From Amycolatopsis cihanbeyliensis (GTDB lineage Bacteria; Actinomycetota; Actinomycetes; Mycobacteriales; Pseudonocardiaceae): a DNA stretch of 64,000 bases. Below the pieces are notes generated by a model. It ran no database searches and was not told where the DNA came from. It saw only the letters and a program-made list of their open reading frames with translations. The stretch lies in NCBI RefSeq assembly GCF_006715045.1, contig NZ_VFML01000001.1:1-64000 (forward strand). The letters are read 5' to 3'. How positions within the stretch are numbered: position 1 is the stretch's first letter; each line of letters starts with the position of its first letter. Made by a program: the position numbers and the translations under genes. Of this stretch, positions 9,801 to 19,000 are shown piece after piece.

Positions 9801-10092
9801 ACTGGACCTGGACGAGGGTCCACGCGGACCGGCCGCCGCGGTGGACGCGGTGGAGACCGCGCTGACCGGCCTCGACCCGGCCGCTCTGCGCGCCACGGAC
9901 CTCGGCAGGCTGCGCTCCGCGCTACGCAAGCTGGACGACCTGGTCGGCACCGGCCCCGGCCCGGCGGAGCAGGACGCAGAGGAGGCGGGGACGGCGGAGT
10001 CGCTGGACGACATCTCCGACGACGACCTGTTCCGGTTCATCGACAAGAAGTTCGGCGAGGACGCCGCGGGCATCAGCCGGAGGGTCACGTGA
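3850..10092 (+). CDS. Type I modular PKS: loading ACP - KS - AT(loading type) - AT - KR - ACP
   Basis: The protein has 2080 residues. In order: an N-terminal ACP with GVDS (Ser44), a KS with TACSSS (Cys271; not a KSQ), AT1 with GQSVGE (Ser684), AT2 with GHSQGE (Ser1106) and YASH (1207-1210; methylmalonyl type), a KR with nucleotide motif TGGTGALG near 1637, LDD, Ser1767 and Tyr1780 (B-type, active), and an ACP with Ser1945. There is no DH. The C-terminal tail SDDDLFRFIDKKFGE is a docking helix. An ACP in front of the first KS, with no AT before it, means the starter must be delivered from elsewhere, either by a separate enzyme or by AT1. This is extension module 1 if the genes act in map order. 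The product step would be an alpha-methyl, beta-hydroxy unit. GGAGGAG precedes the ATG. The stop overlaps the next PKS gene (GTGA). Confidence 0.95.
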   Translation: MSATPGQGPTDTIGYLRAAVSRLAGMAPDTVPAGVPLRELGVDSAGMTRLAEDLSAWLGRPVPGWAVWQHPTVTALASFLAGEGDPAPAAPVRARPAAAGPVAVVGMGCRLPGGIDSPAALWEGLLSGTDAVGPVPEDRWDVESWFDEDSGTPGKTTTRRGGFLDDVAGFDAAFFRIAPAEADRMDPQQRVALEVAWSALEDAGVPPDRLAGSSTGVFLGAMWQEYHLATGADPAAIGSQSAVGWDTSIVPARISYALGLRGPVMSVGTACSSSLSALHLAAHSLRRGESDLALAGGVSLMLHPHTTVAMTKFGGLNPEGQCRAFDADAAGYVRGEGCGVVVLRRLADALREGDRIYAVLRGSAVNNDGASNGLTAPNPRAQVEVLRSAWHEAAVPPRQVSYVEAHGAGTPLGDGIEAGALGEVFAPDRTEPLRIGSVKTNFGHLEPAAGVLGVLKTALSLHHGELPASLHCERPNPDIDFAGQRLAVVTAREGWPEGPRYAGVSGFGFGGTNVHLALEQAPYRRRRLVALAADTEPGLRARVAEFLREPDQGTDPPPRGAGPYRAFAAVDRVAELDTALRRARRPAEPGSRPRVAFCFSGHGSQWAGMGRDLLAEPAFRAALEEADRAVAEVLGWSVLAELLAEDAALDRTEVIQPVLFAVQVALARTLKAWGIAPDVVFGQSVGEVAAAVTAGAFSLAEGARIIGVWSGLVAERASGTGTVLLCEVTEADAARFAGDRLTVAGRLAPDRTCLSGPHEDVDAVERELAGAGVRTQRVAIDYPSHGAGLAALRPELIRRLGELRPAATAVPFVSTVTAGPLPGEELGAEYWAQNMCLPMRLDEALRPVTGDEPTRIVEIAPHPVLGGPLARTVGARARPARTEVTATCRRDRPARQSLEDLAGLLWTDGVEVDWAAVGGGTDSGGRTLPWVLSARTPAALRDQAAALRGHLTARPELTPADVGYTLATARAGLEQRAVLLAGGRTGFLDGLAALAGGQETPGLVTGGTVLGTADAGPVLVFPGQGTQWCGMARELLASAPAFAERFAECARALEPFVDFSPAEALAEEDALARVEVVQPVLWAVMVSLAGLWFAHGLRPAAVVGHSQGEIAAACVAGALSLEDGARVVALRSGLVARELAGRGGMVSVAAARERVLGYLEGLDGRLALAAENGAAATVVSGDPGALERLAARCAEDDVRTRRIPVDYASHSEQVGAIRAELLELLAPVRPRPAALTFHSTVTGEPLDTGALDAGYWYRNLRGTVEFRAAIERLTAAGHRLFVEASPHPVLTMGIEETTAVAVGSLRRDDGGPDRFQTSLAEAYVRGAEIDWRAALPPARRVDLPTYRFQHQRHWLDTGKPVPGEIDRPDEAELWAAVDRGDLDAVRSTLDLGAGGTLADLVPALAAWRRRGRDESVIRDWWYEITWTRLAEGAGPETTGTWLVLVPEREELAEPVLRGLAGRGLTPVTVRHDPGAGPDELARSCAAAAGAHRLSGVLSLLALEPDPHPERPAVPGGYAATLSAIQALGTAGVTAPLWCVTSGAVRAGPADHTVNPEQRLVWGLGRVAALEHSGRWGGLIDLPATPDEYTWRLLVAALHRGDGEDQLAIRADRTLARRLRRARVPAATGWRPRGTVLITGGTGALGAHVARWAAARGADRIVLAGRRGADAPGAAELAAELRAGGVQVLVEACDVAERAQVRDLLDRIDAAACLTTVIHAAAVLDDALLDALDQDQVEHALRVKALGARHLHELTAGIDLDAFVLFSSFGATVGLPGQGNYAPANAYLDALAELRHAEGLPATAVSWGAWAGEGMGRTAVRGVLERHGVPGIAPQRAVLALGRAIEGGRACQTIADVRWDRFLAAFTAVRPSALVADLPEVRRAGVGAESEVEQHGLHHRLVALPADRRREATAEVVLRHTGAVLGYRPGERPDPARAFRELGFDSVTGVDLSNRLGTETGLRLPVTLVFEHPTPDAVTDHLLAELDLDEGPRGPAAAVDAVETALTGLDPAALRATDLGRLRSALRKLDDLVGTGPGPAEQDAEEAGTAESLDDISDDDLFRFIDKKFGEDAAGISRRVT
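5629..6550 (+). other. Extra acyltransferase domain (AT1), loading-type
   Basis: This AT lies between KS and the extender AT of module 1. The nucleophile is Ser684 in GQSVGE (the usual His before Ser is Gln). The specificity motif is YPSH (782-785). The arginine that binds the free carboxylate of malonyl-type extenders is Trp709 (GVWSGLVA; AT2 has LRSGLVA with Arg1131). Loading ATs that accept starters without a second carboxylate are known to replace this Arg, for example with Trp. AT1 also lacks the LPTYxFxxxxxW linker that follows AT2. I infer a starter-loading or vestigial domain rather than an extender AT. Confidence 0.7.
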
Positions 10093-13000
10093 CGGCGAAC
10101 GAGCACAAATTACGCGAGTACCTCAAGAAGGTCACCGCGGAGCTGGACGCGACCCGCGACCGGCTGCGGCGGCTCACCGAGGCCGAACGCGAACCGGTCG
10201 CGGTGGTGTCGATGAGCTGCCGGCTGCCGGGTGGGGTGCGCTCGCCCGCGGACTTCTGGCGGCTGCTCGCCGAGGGCGCGGACGCGATCGGGCCGCTGCC
10301 CGGCGACCGCGGCTGGGACCTGGCCGGGCTCTATGACCCCGATCCGGACATCCCGGGCACGGTCTATGCCACCGCGGGCGGTTTCCTGGACGACGCGGCC
10401 GAGTTCGACGCCGGGTTCTTCGGCATCTCCCCGCGTGAGGCGGTGGCCATGGACCCCCAGCAGCGGCTGCTGCTGGAAGGCGCGTGGGAGGCGCTGGAGC
10501 GGGCCCGGATCGACCCCGGATCGCTCCGCGGCGACGACACGGGCGTCTACCTCGGCACCAACGGCCAGGACTACGCCGCCCTCGGCGCCGGGGAAAGCAG
10601 CGAGGGCCACACTCTCACCGGCGGCGCGGCGAGCGTCCTCGCCGGCAGGGTGGCCTACGTGCTCGGCCTGCGCGGTCCGGCGATGACCGTGGACACCGCC
10701 TGCTCCTCCTCGTTGGTCGCCCTGCACAGCGCCGTGCGGGCACTGCGCGGGGGCGAGTGTTCGCTGGCGCTGGCAGGCGGCGCCACCGTCATGGCCACCC
10801 CGCGGCTGCTGATCGAGTTCAGCAGGCAACGCGGGCTGTCCGCGGACGGACGGTGCCGTGCGTTCGCCGAGGCGGCGGACGGCACCGGGTTCGCCGAGGG
10901 CAGCGGCATCCTGGTGCTGGAGCGGCTTTCCGACGCGCTGCGCAACGAGCACCCGGTGCTCGCGCTGATCCGCGGCAGCGCGGTCAACGCCGACGGCGCC
11001 TCCAACGGGCTCACCGCGCCCAGCGGCGAGGCACAGCAGGACGTCATCCGCGCCGCGCTCGCCGACGCCGGGCTCTCGCCGGCCGAGGTACACGCCGTGG
11101 AGGCGCACGGGACCGGCACCACCCTCGGCGACCCCATCGAGGCCCGCGCCCTGCTCGCCGCCTACGGGCACGGGCGCGAACCCGACCGTCCACTGTGGCT
11201 CGGCGGGGTGAAGTCGAACATCGGCCACACCCAGGCGGCGGCCGGGGTGGCCGGTGTGATCAAGATGGTGCAGGCGCTGCGGCACGGCGAATGGCCGCGC
11301 ACCCTGCACGCGGCGGAACCGACCTCGCGGGTGGACTGGTCCGCGGGCGGCGTCCGGCTGCTCACCGAGCCCGTTCCGCTGCCCGAAGGCGAGGCGCCGC
11401 ACAGGGCGGGGGTGTCCTCCTTCGGGATCAGCGGCACCAACGCGCACGTCATCCTCGAGCAGGCGGCCACAGCCGCGGAGCCGCCCGCGCCGGAGGCGGA
11501 ACTTCCCGCGGTACCGCTGCTGCTGTCCGCGCACACCGCGGAGGCGCTGCGGGAGCAGGCGCGCCGCCTCGCCGACCGGTTGACCGAGGGCCCGCGGCCA
11601 GCCGACCTGGCGTGGTCACTGGCCACCACCCGGTCCCGGTTCCGGCAACGGGCAGTGGTGCTCGGCGACCGGGAGGAACTGGCGGCCGGGCTGACCGCGC
11701 TCGCCGAGGGCAGGCCCGCGGAAGGGGTGCGGCTCGGCACCCAGGTCCCCGGGCGGACCGCCTTCGTGTTCCCCGGCCAGGGCGCCCAGCGGGCCGGTAT
11801 GGGCCGGGCGCTGTACGGCACCTTCACCGAGTTCGCCGCCGCCTTCGACGCGGCGTGCGAGCATCTCGACCCCCTGCTGGAGCGCCCGCTGCGGGAGATC
11901 GCGTTCGCCGCGGCGGGCGCGCCAGGGGCGCGGCTGCTCGACCGTACCGATGTCACCCAGCCGGCGCTGTTCGCCTTCGAGGTCGCCCTGTTCCGGCTGC
12001 TCGAGTCCTGGGGCGTCGGCCCGGAGTACCTGCTCGGCCACTCGATCGGCGAACTGGCCGCCGCGCATGTGGCGGGCGTGTGGTCGCTCGCCGATGCCTG
12101 CCTGCTGGTGGCCGCCAGGGGGCGGCTGATGCGGGATCTCGGCGGTAGCGGCGCGATGCTCGCCGTCCGCGCCGGGGAGGACGAGGTGCCCCGGCTGCTG
12201 GCCGGCCGGGAGGACCGGCTGTGCCTCGCCGCGGTGAACGGCCCCGCCGCGGTCGTGCTGTCCGGCCAGGAGGACGCGGTGGACGAACTCGCCGCGGCCT
12301 GCGCGGAGCGGGGAGACCAGGCCAGGAAGCTCCCCGTGACGCAGGCCTACCACTCGCGCGGGATGGAGCCGGTGCTCGCCGACTTCCGCGCAGTGACCGA
12401 GCAGGTCACCTTCCACCGGCCACGGCTGGGCCTGGTGTCCACGGTGACCGGCGAGCTCGTGACCGACGAGATGTGCGAGCCGGAGTACTGGGTACGCCAG
12501 GTGCGGGCGACGGTCCGGTTCGCGGCCGGTGTCCACGCACTGAACGGCGCCGGGGTGACCCGGTTCGCCGAGCTCGGTCCGGATTCCTCCGGCGCGGCCA
12601 TGGTCGCCGACTGCCTCGCCGGCCCGCCCAAGGCGAGCGGCGTGGTCGCCGCACACCGCGGGGACCGGCCGGAGGTGGAGTCCGTGCTCGGCGTTGTGGC
12701 GGAACTGCACCTGCACGGCGCCGCGGTGGACTGGGACCGCGTCCTCGCCGGCACCGGCGCGGCCGCCGTGGACCTGCCGACCTACCCGTTCCAGCGTGAG
12801 CGGTACTGGCTGGAGCCGCCCCCGCTCGCCGCCGGAACCGGCGTGCTCGAGCTGGAGCAGGTCGGGCACCCCTGGCTGGCGGTGCGACCCGAGCTCGCCG
12901 AGGGCGCAGGCCAGGTGCTGGCCGGGCGGCTGTCCCTCGCCGAGCAGCCCTGGCTGGCCGACCACGCGCTGCACGGCACGGTCGTGCTGCCCGGCACGGG

Positions 13001-16000
13001 CCTGATCGAGCTGGTGACCTGCGCCGCCCGCGCCTGCGGCGCCGGGAACGTGCGGAGCCTCGCCATGGTCGCACCGCTGGTGCTGCCGGAGGACGGCGCC
13101 GTCCGCGTGCAGGTCGCCCTCGGCGCGGACACCGGCGGAAGGCGCTCGGCCGCCGTGCACGCGCGCGCCGAGGACGGTGGCGAGTGGACCCTGCATGCCA
13201 CCGGCGAGGTCGGCACCGGCACGGCGACCGATCCCGACGGCGATCCCGGCGACGACCCCGCCTTCGCCGAGCTGCGCGACTGGCCGGTGCCCGGCGCCGA
13301 GGACGTCCCGATGGCCGATTTCTACCAGCGGTTCGCCGAGCAGGGCGTCGACTACGGTCCGGCGCTGCGCACCACCACCCGGCTGTGGCGCCGCGGCGAC
13401 CGCGCCTACGGGCTGGTGCGCCTTCCGGAGGGGATGTCCGGCGCGGGCTTCGGCCTGCACCCGGCACTACTGGACGGGGCACTGAACGTGATGCGGGCCT
13501 GCCCAGCCGGTGGCCAGGATGCCGAATCGGCCCAGGTACCGGTCGAGTGCTCCGGAATGGAGGTGTACGCCACCGGCCACACCGAGCTGCGCGTCCTGGT
13601 CGAGGTGCGGTCACACCCGGAGGGCAGGACGCTCGCGGTGTGGCTGGCAAGCGCCACGGGCGAGCCGGTGGCGCGGATCTCCGCCCTCGAGCTCCGGCCG
13701 GCGGGCGCCGCCCAGCTCGGCGCGGCGGCGGGCACCGGACGCGGGGAGCTGTACCGGGTCCTGCCACGGCCGGTCCCGGTACAGCAGGCCGTACCGGGCG
13801 AGCGGCCCGACACCGTGGTGCTCGGCGGCAGCGGGCGGATCGCCGAGGTCGTCGGCTGCCCGGCGGTGGCCACCGTGGACGACCTGCCAGGGCCGGACCA
13901 GGCGCCCGGGCGGATCGTGGTGGACGCCACCGCGGCCGCCGCCGATCCCGGCTCGGTGGCCGCCGCGGCGCTGGGCACGCTGCAACGGCTGCTCCGGCAG
14001 CCTGCCGGGACCGAGCTGGTCTGGGTGACGGCGGCCGGCGCCGGTGACCTCACCGGCGCCGCGGTGCGCGGCCTGCTCCGGGCCGCGGGTGCCGAGCACC
14101 CCGAGCGGGTTCCGCGGCTGGTCGAACTGGACGGCGGGGCGGAACACCTGGTGGCCGCACTGGATCTCACCGGCGAACCGGAGCTGCTGCTGCGCGGATC
14201 GCAGCCGTACGCGCCGCGGCTGGCCCGGGCCGATCGGTCCACGGCGGGGGACACGGTCGCGCTCGACCCCGCGGGCACCGTGCTGATCACCGGCGGAACC
14301 GGTGAGCTGGGGCACGCCGTCGCGCACCACCTCGTGGCGACGCACGGGATCCGCAGGCTGGTGCTGACCTCCCGCCGCGGCGAGGACGCCCCGGGCGCCC
14401 GCGATCTGGTCGCCGGGCTGATGGCCGCGGGCGCCGAGGACGTGCGGGTCGCCGCCTGCGATGTGTCCGACCGGGACCAGGTCTCGGGACTGCTGTCCGC
14501 CGTGGACCCGGAGCACCCGCTCACCGCGGTGCTGCACCTCGCCGGGGTGCTGGACGACGGCCTCCTGGTCGACCATGACCCGGAGCGGCTGCACCGGGTG
14601 TTCGCGCCCAAGGTCGCGGGGGCACTGCACCTCGACGAGCTCACCAGGGCCCGGCCCCCCGCGGCCTTCGTGCTCTTCTCCTCCGCGGCGAGCACGATGG
14701 GCACCGCCGGGCAGGGCCCCTATGCCGCGGCCAACGCGGTGCTGGACGCCATCGCCACGCGCAGGCGGGACGCGGGCCTGCCTGCCACCAGCCTCGCCTG
14801 GGGGCTGTGGCAGCAGTCGGGCGGCGGCATGACCGCCGATCTCGGGCAGGCCGGGCTCGCCAGGCTACGCAGGCGGGGCATCCGCCCGTTGCCGGTGGAA
14901 CACGGGCTGCGGCTGCTGGACCGCGCGCTGCGCCACCCCGAGCCGCACCTGGTGCCGATCGCGCTCGACCTGCGCGCCGTGCGCCGGGAGGCCGAGCACG
15001 GCGCGCCGGTGCCCGCCGTGCTGCACGAACTCCTCGGCGGGCCACCGCGCACCGCGGCGGCCGGTGTGCCCGCCCCGGCCACCACCCGGGACCGGCTGCG
15101 CTCCCTCCCACCGCGGCAACGGATCGGCGAGCTCGCCGCGATGGTGCTGCGGGAAGCCGCCATGGTGCTGGGGATCGGTGCCCCCTCGGACCTCGACCCC
15201 CGGCAACCGCTGGCCGAGCGCGGGCTCGACTCGCTGATGGCCGTGGAGCTGCGCCGCAGGCTGGCCGACGCCACCGGCGTACCGCTGCCCGCGACCGTGA
15301 TCTTCGACCATCCCGCGCCGGAGAACATCACGAACCTGCTGCTGTCCACCATGGAACTCGACGAGTCCTATGTAGACGGATCGGAGGTCGTTGCCGCGGC
15401 ACGCCCGGCGGAGGAACCGGTGGCGATCGTGGGTATGGGTTGCCGCTACCCGGGCGGAATCGGGTCCCCGGAGGAGCTGTGGGATCTCGTCGCCGGCGCG
15501 GTGGACGCGGTCGGCGAGTTTCCCGCCGACCGGGGCTGGGACCTGGACACCCTGTTCCACCCGGACCCGGACCATCCCGGTACCTCCTACACCCGCTCGG
15601 GTGGGTTTCTGCATGATGCCTCCGGTTTCGATGCGGGGTTTTTCGGGATGTCGCCGCGGGAGGCGGTGGCGACGGATGCGCAGCAGCGGTTGTTGTTGGA
15701 GGTGTCGTGGGAGGCGTTGGAGCGTGCGGGGATTGATCCGTTGGGGTTGCGGGGGTCGGCGACGGGGGTGTTTGCGGGGGTGATGTACAGCGACTACGGG
15801 ACCCTGCTCGGCGGCGAGTTCGAAGGGCACCAGAGTACGGGAAGCGCGCCCAGTGTGGCGTCGGGTCGGGTGGCTTACGCGTTGGGTCTTGAGGGTCCCG
15901 CGGTGACGGTGGATACGGCGTGTTCGTCGTCGTTGGTGTCGTTGCATTTGGCGGTGCAGGCGTTGCGGTTGGGGGAGTGTTCGTTGGCGTTGGCTGGTGG

Positions 16001-19000
16001 GGTGACGGTGATGTCCACCCCGGCGGCCTTCGTGGAGTTCTCCCGTCAGGGTGGGTTGGCGCCGGACGGCCGTTGCAAGGCCTTCGGGGATGCCGCCGAT
16101 GGGGTGGCGTGGTCGGAGGGTGTGGGGGTGTTGGTGTTGGAGCGGTTGTCGGATGCGGTGCGGAATGGGCGTCGGGTGTTGGCGGTGGTGCGGGGTTCTG
16201 CGGTGAATCAGGATGGTGCGTCGAATGGGTTGACGGCGCCGAATGGTCCTGCGCAGCAGCGGGTGATTCGGCAGGCGTTGGGGTCGGCGGGGTTGTCTGG
16301 TGTGGATGTGGATGTGGTGGAGGGTCATGGGACGGGGACGTCGTTGGGTGATCCGATTGAGGTGCAGGCGTTGTTGGCGACGTATGGGCAGGGTCGTGAG
16401 GTTCCGTTGTTGTTGGGTTCGGTGAAGTCGAATTTGGGGCATACGCAGGCGGCGGCGGGGGTGGCTGGGGTGATCAAGATGGTGTTGGCGATGCGGTATG
16501 GGGTGGTGCCGCGCTCGCTGCATGCTGAGGTGCCGTCTTCGCATGTGGATTGGTCTGTGGGTGCGGTGGAGTTGTTGGCGGAGCGGGCGGCGTGGCCGGA
16601 GGCCGGCAGGGCCCGCCGGGCTGGGGTGTCGTCGTTCGGGATCAGCGGCACCAACGCCCACGTCATCCTCGAACAGCCCGAACAGAACTCTCGCCCGGCC
16701 GATCCGGACACCCCCGAGGTCGTGCCCTGGGTGCTCTCCGCCAGAACCGAGCCCGCATTGCGGGCACTGGCCTCCCGGTTGGCCGAGTTCCTGGACACCC
16801 ATCCCGCCCGGCGGGCGGATATCGGGTACTCGCTGGCCACCGGTCGCGCCGGGCTGCCCTGCCGGGCCGTGCTGCTGGGCGCGGAGGACGCGGAACTGCA
16901 CGCGGGGTTGCGGGCCCTCGCCGGGGACACCCCCGCGTCGGGACTGGTCCGCGCGACGGCCACCCGCACCGGTGGCCTGGTGTTCGTCTTCCCCGGACAG
17001 GGGGCGCAATGGCTCGGCATGGCCCGCGAGCTGCTGGACACCTCACCGGTGTTCGCCGAGGCGATGGCCGGGTGCGCGCGGGCGCTGGCACCGCATCTGG
17101 ACATCTCGCCGATCGACGCGCTGGCGGACGCGGAGGCACTGGCCAGGGTGGAGGTGGTGCAGCCCACGCTGTGGGCGGTGCTGGTGTCCCTTGCCGCGGT
17201 CTGGCGTGACCTGGGCATTCACCCGGACGCGGTGGTCGGTCACTCGCAGGGCGAGGTCGCCGCCGCCGTGGTCGCGGGTGGCCTCTCCCTCGAGGACGGT
17301 GCGCTGGTGGTGGCACGGCGCAGCCACGCGATCGCCTACGCCCTCGCCGGCAGCGGCGGGATGGCCTCGGTGCCGTTGCCGGTCGAGGATGTCGAGGACC
17401 TGCTGCGACGATTCGGCGGCAGGCTGGCCGTCGCGGCCGTCAACGGGCCCTCCACGGCCGTGGTCTCCGGCGCCGTGGACGCGCTGGAGGAACTGGTCGG
17501 CCGCTGCGCGGCGGACGGGATCAGGGCGCGCATTCTCAAGGTGGACTACGCCTCGCATTCGGCGCAGGTCGAGGTGCTGGAGGAGACCCTGGGCGAGCTG
17601 CTGGCCCCGATCCGGCCGCGCACCGGCGAGGTGCCGTTCTACTCCACGGTGACCGGTGAGCCGATGGACACCGCCCTGCTGGATGCCGGGTACTGGTACC
17701 GCAACCTGCGGCAGCCGGTGCGGTTCCACACCGCGACGCGGGCACTGGCCGCCACCGGCCACGACACCTTCATCGAGGTCAGCCCGCATCCAGTGCTGAC
17801 AAGCGAGATCGAGGACACCCTGGAAGGCTCCGTCGAGCATCCGGTGGTGACCGGCACCCTGCGCAGGGACGACGGCGGCACCCGGCGCCTGCTCACCTCG
17901 CTCGGCCACCTGTGGGGGCACGGGGTCGAGGTGGACTGGACCCGGCTGCTGCCCGGCGCGGGCCTGGTGGACCTGCCGACCTACCCGTTCGAGCACGAGC
18001 GGTACTGGCCGCCCGCGCGTGCCGGGGCGCCGGACGCGGCCGGTCTCGGGCTGGCCGCCGCCGACCACGCCGTGCTGGCGGGCACGGTCGAGCTGGCCGA
18101 GGACGAGGGCGTGGTGCTGACCGGCCGCCTGTCCCTGGACGCGCATCCCTGGCTCGCCGACCACCGGGTCCAGGACAGGCTGCTGTTCCCCGGGGCCGGA
18201 TTCGTCGAGCTGGCCGTGCGGGCGGGGGACGAGACCGGCTGCGGCCGGCTGGCCGAGCTCACCCTGACCGCCCCGCTCGCGTTGCCCGAGCACGGCGGGG
18301 TCCGGATCCAGGTCCGGGTGGCGGAACCGGGGGAGGGCGGCAGCCGCGCCGTCACCATCCATTCCCGACCCGACGATCCGGCGGACGCGGGCTGGACGCG
18401 GCACGCCACCGGCACGCTGGCCCCCGGCACCCCAGAGGTGGACACCGGTTTCGCCGGGGTGTGGCCGCCGCCCGGCGCCACCGAGATCGACCTGAGTGGC
18501 TGCTACGAGTACGCCGCAGACCAGGGTTACGGCTACGGGCCCGCGTTCCGCGGGCTCACCCGGGCCTGGCGCCGGGACGCCGAGGTGCTCGCCGAGGTGG
18601 TCCTGCCCGCGGACGCCACCGGCGCCGAGGGATTCGGCCTGCACCCGGCCCTGCTGGACGCGGCCCTGCACCCCGTACTCGTCTCCGGTTTCGACCTGCC
18701 GCCGGGTGCGGTGCCGTTCTCCTGGCACGAGGTGTGCCTGCATGCCGCGGACGCCCGCCTGCTGCGGGTGCGGCTGACCGCCGTGGACGAGGGCACGATC
18801 GCCGTGGTGGCCGCGGACGCCGAGGGCGGTCCGGTGCTCTCCACCGGCGGCCTGTCGCTGCGCACCGTGACCGCCGACCCGCTGCCCGGCACCGGTGCCG
18901 CCGCGGACTCGCTGTACACAGTGGACTGGACCCCGGTCGACCCGCCGCGAGCGGCGCCGGACGGGCCGTTCGGCGTGCTCGGCACGGGCCTCGGCGACCG

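Noticed and set aside
7968..10088. Start of the second PKS gene at 7968
   Set aside because: The frame is open upstream, but that part lies inside the KR and ACP of the first PKS in another frame and gives an Arg-rich nonsense sequence. The GTG at 10089 gives the docking coil.
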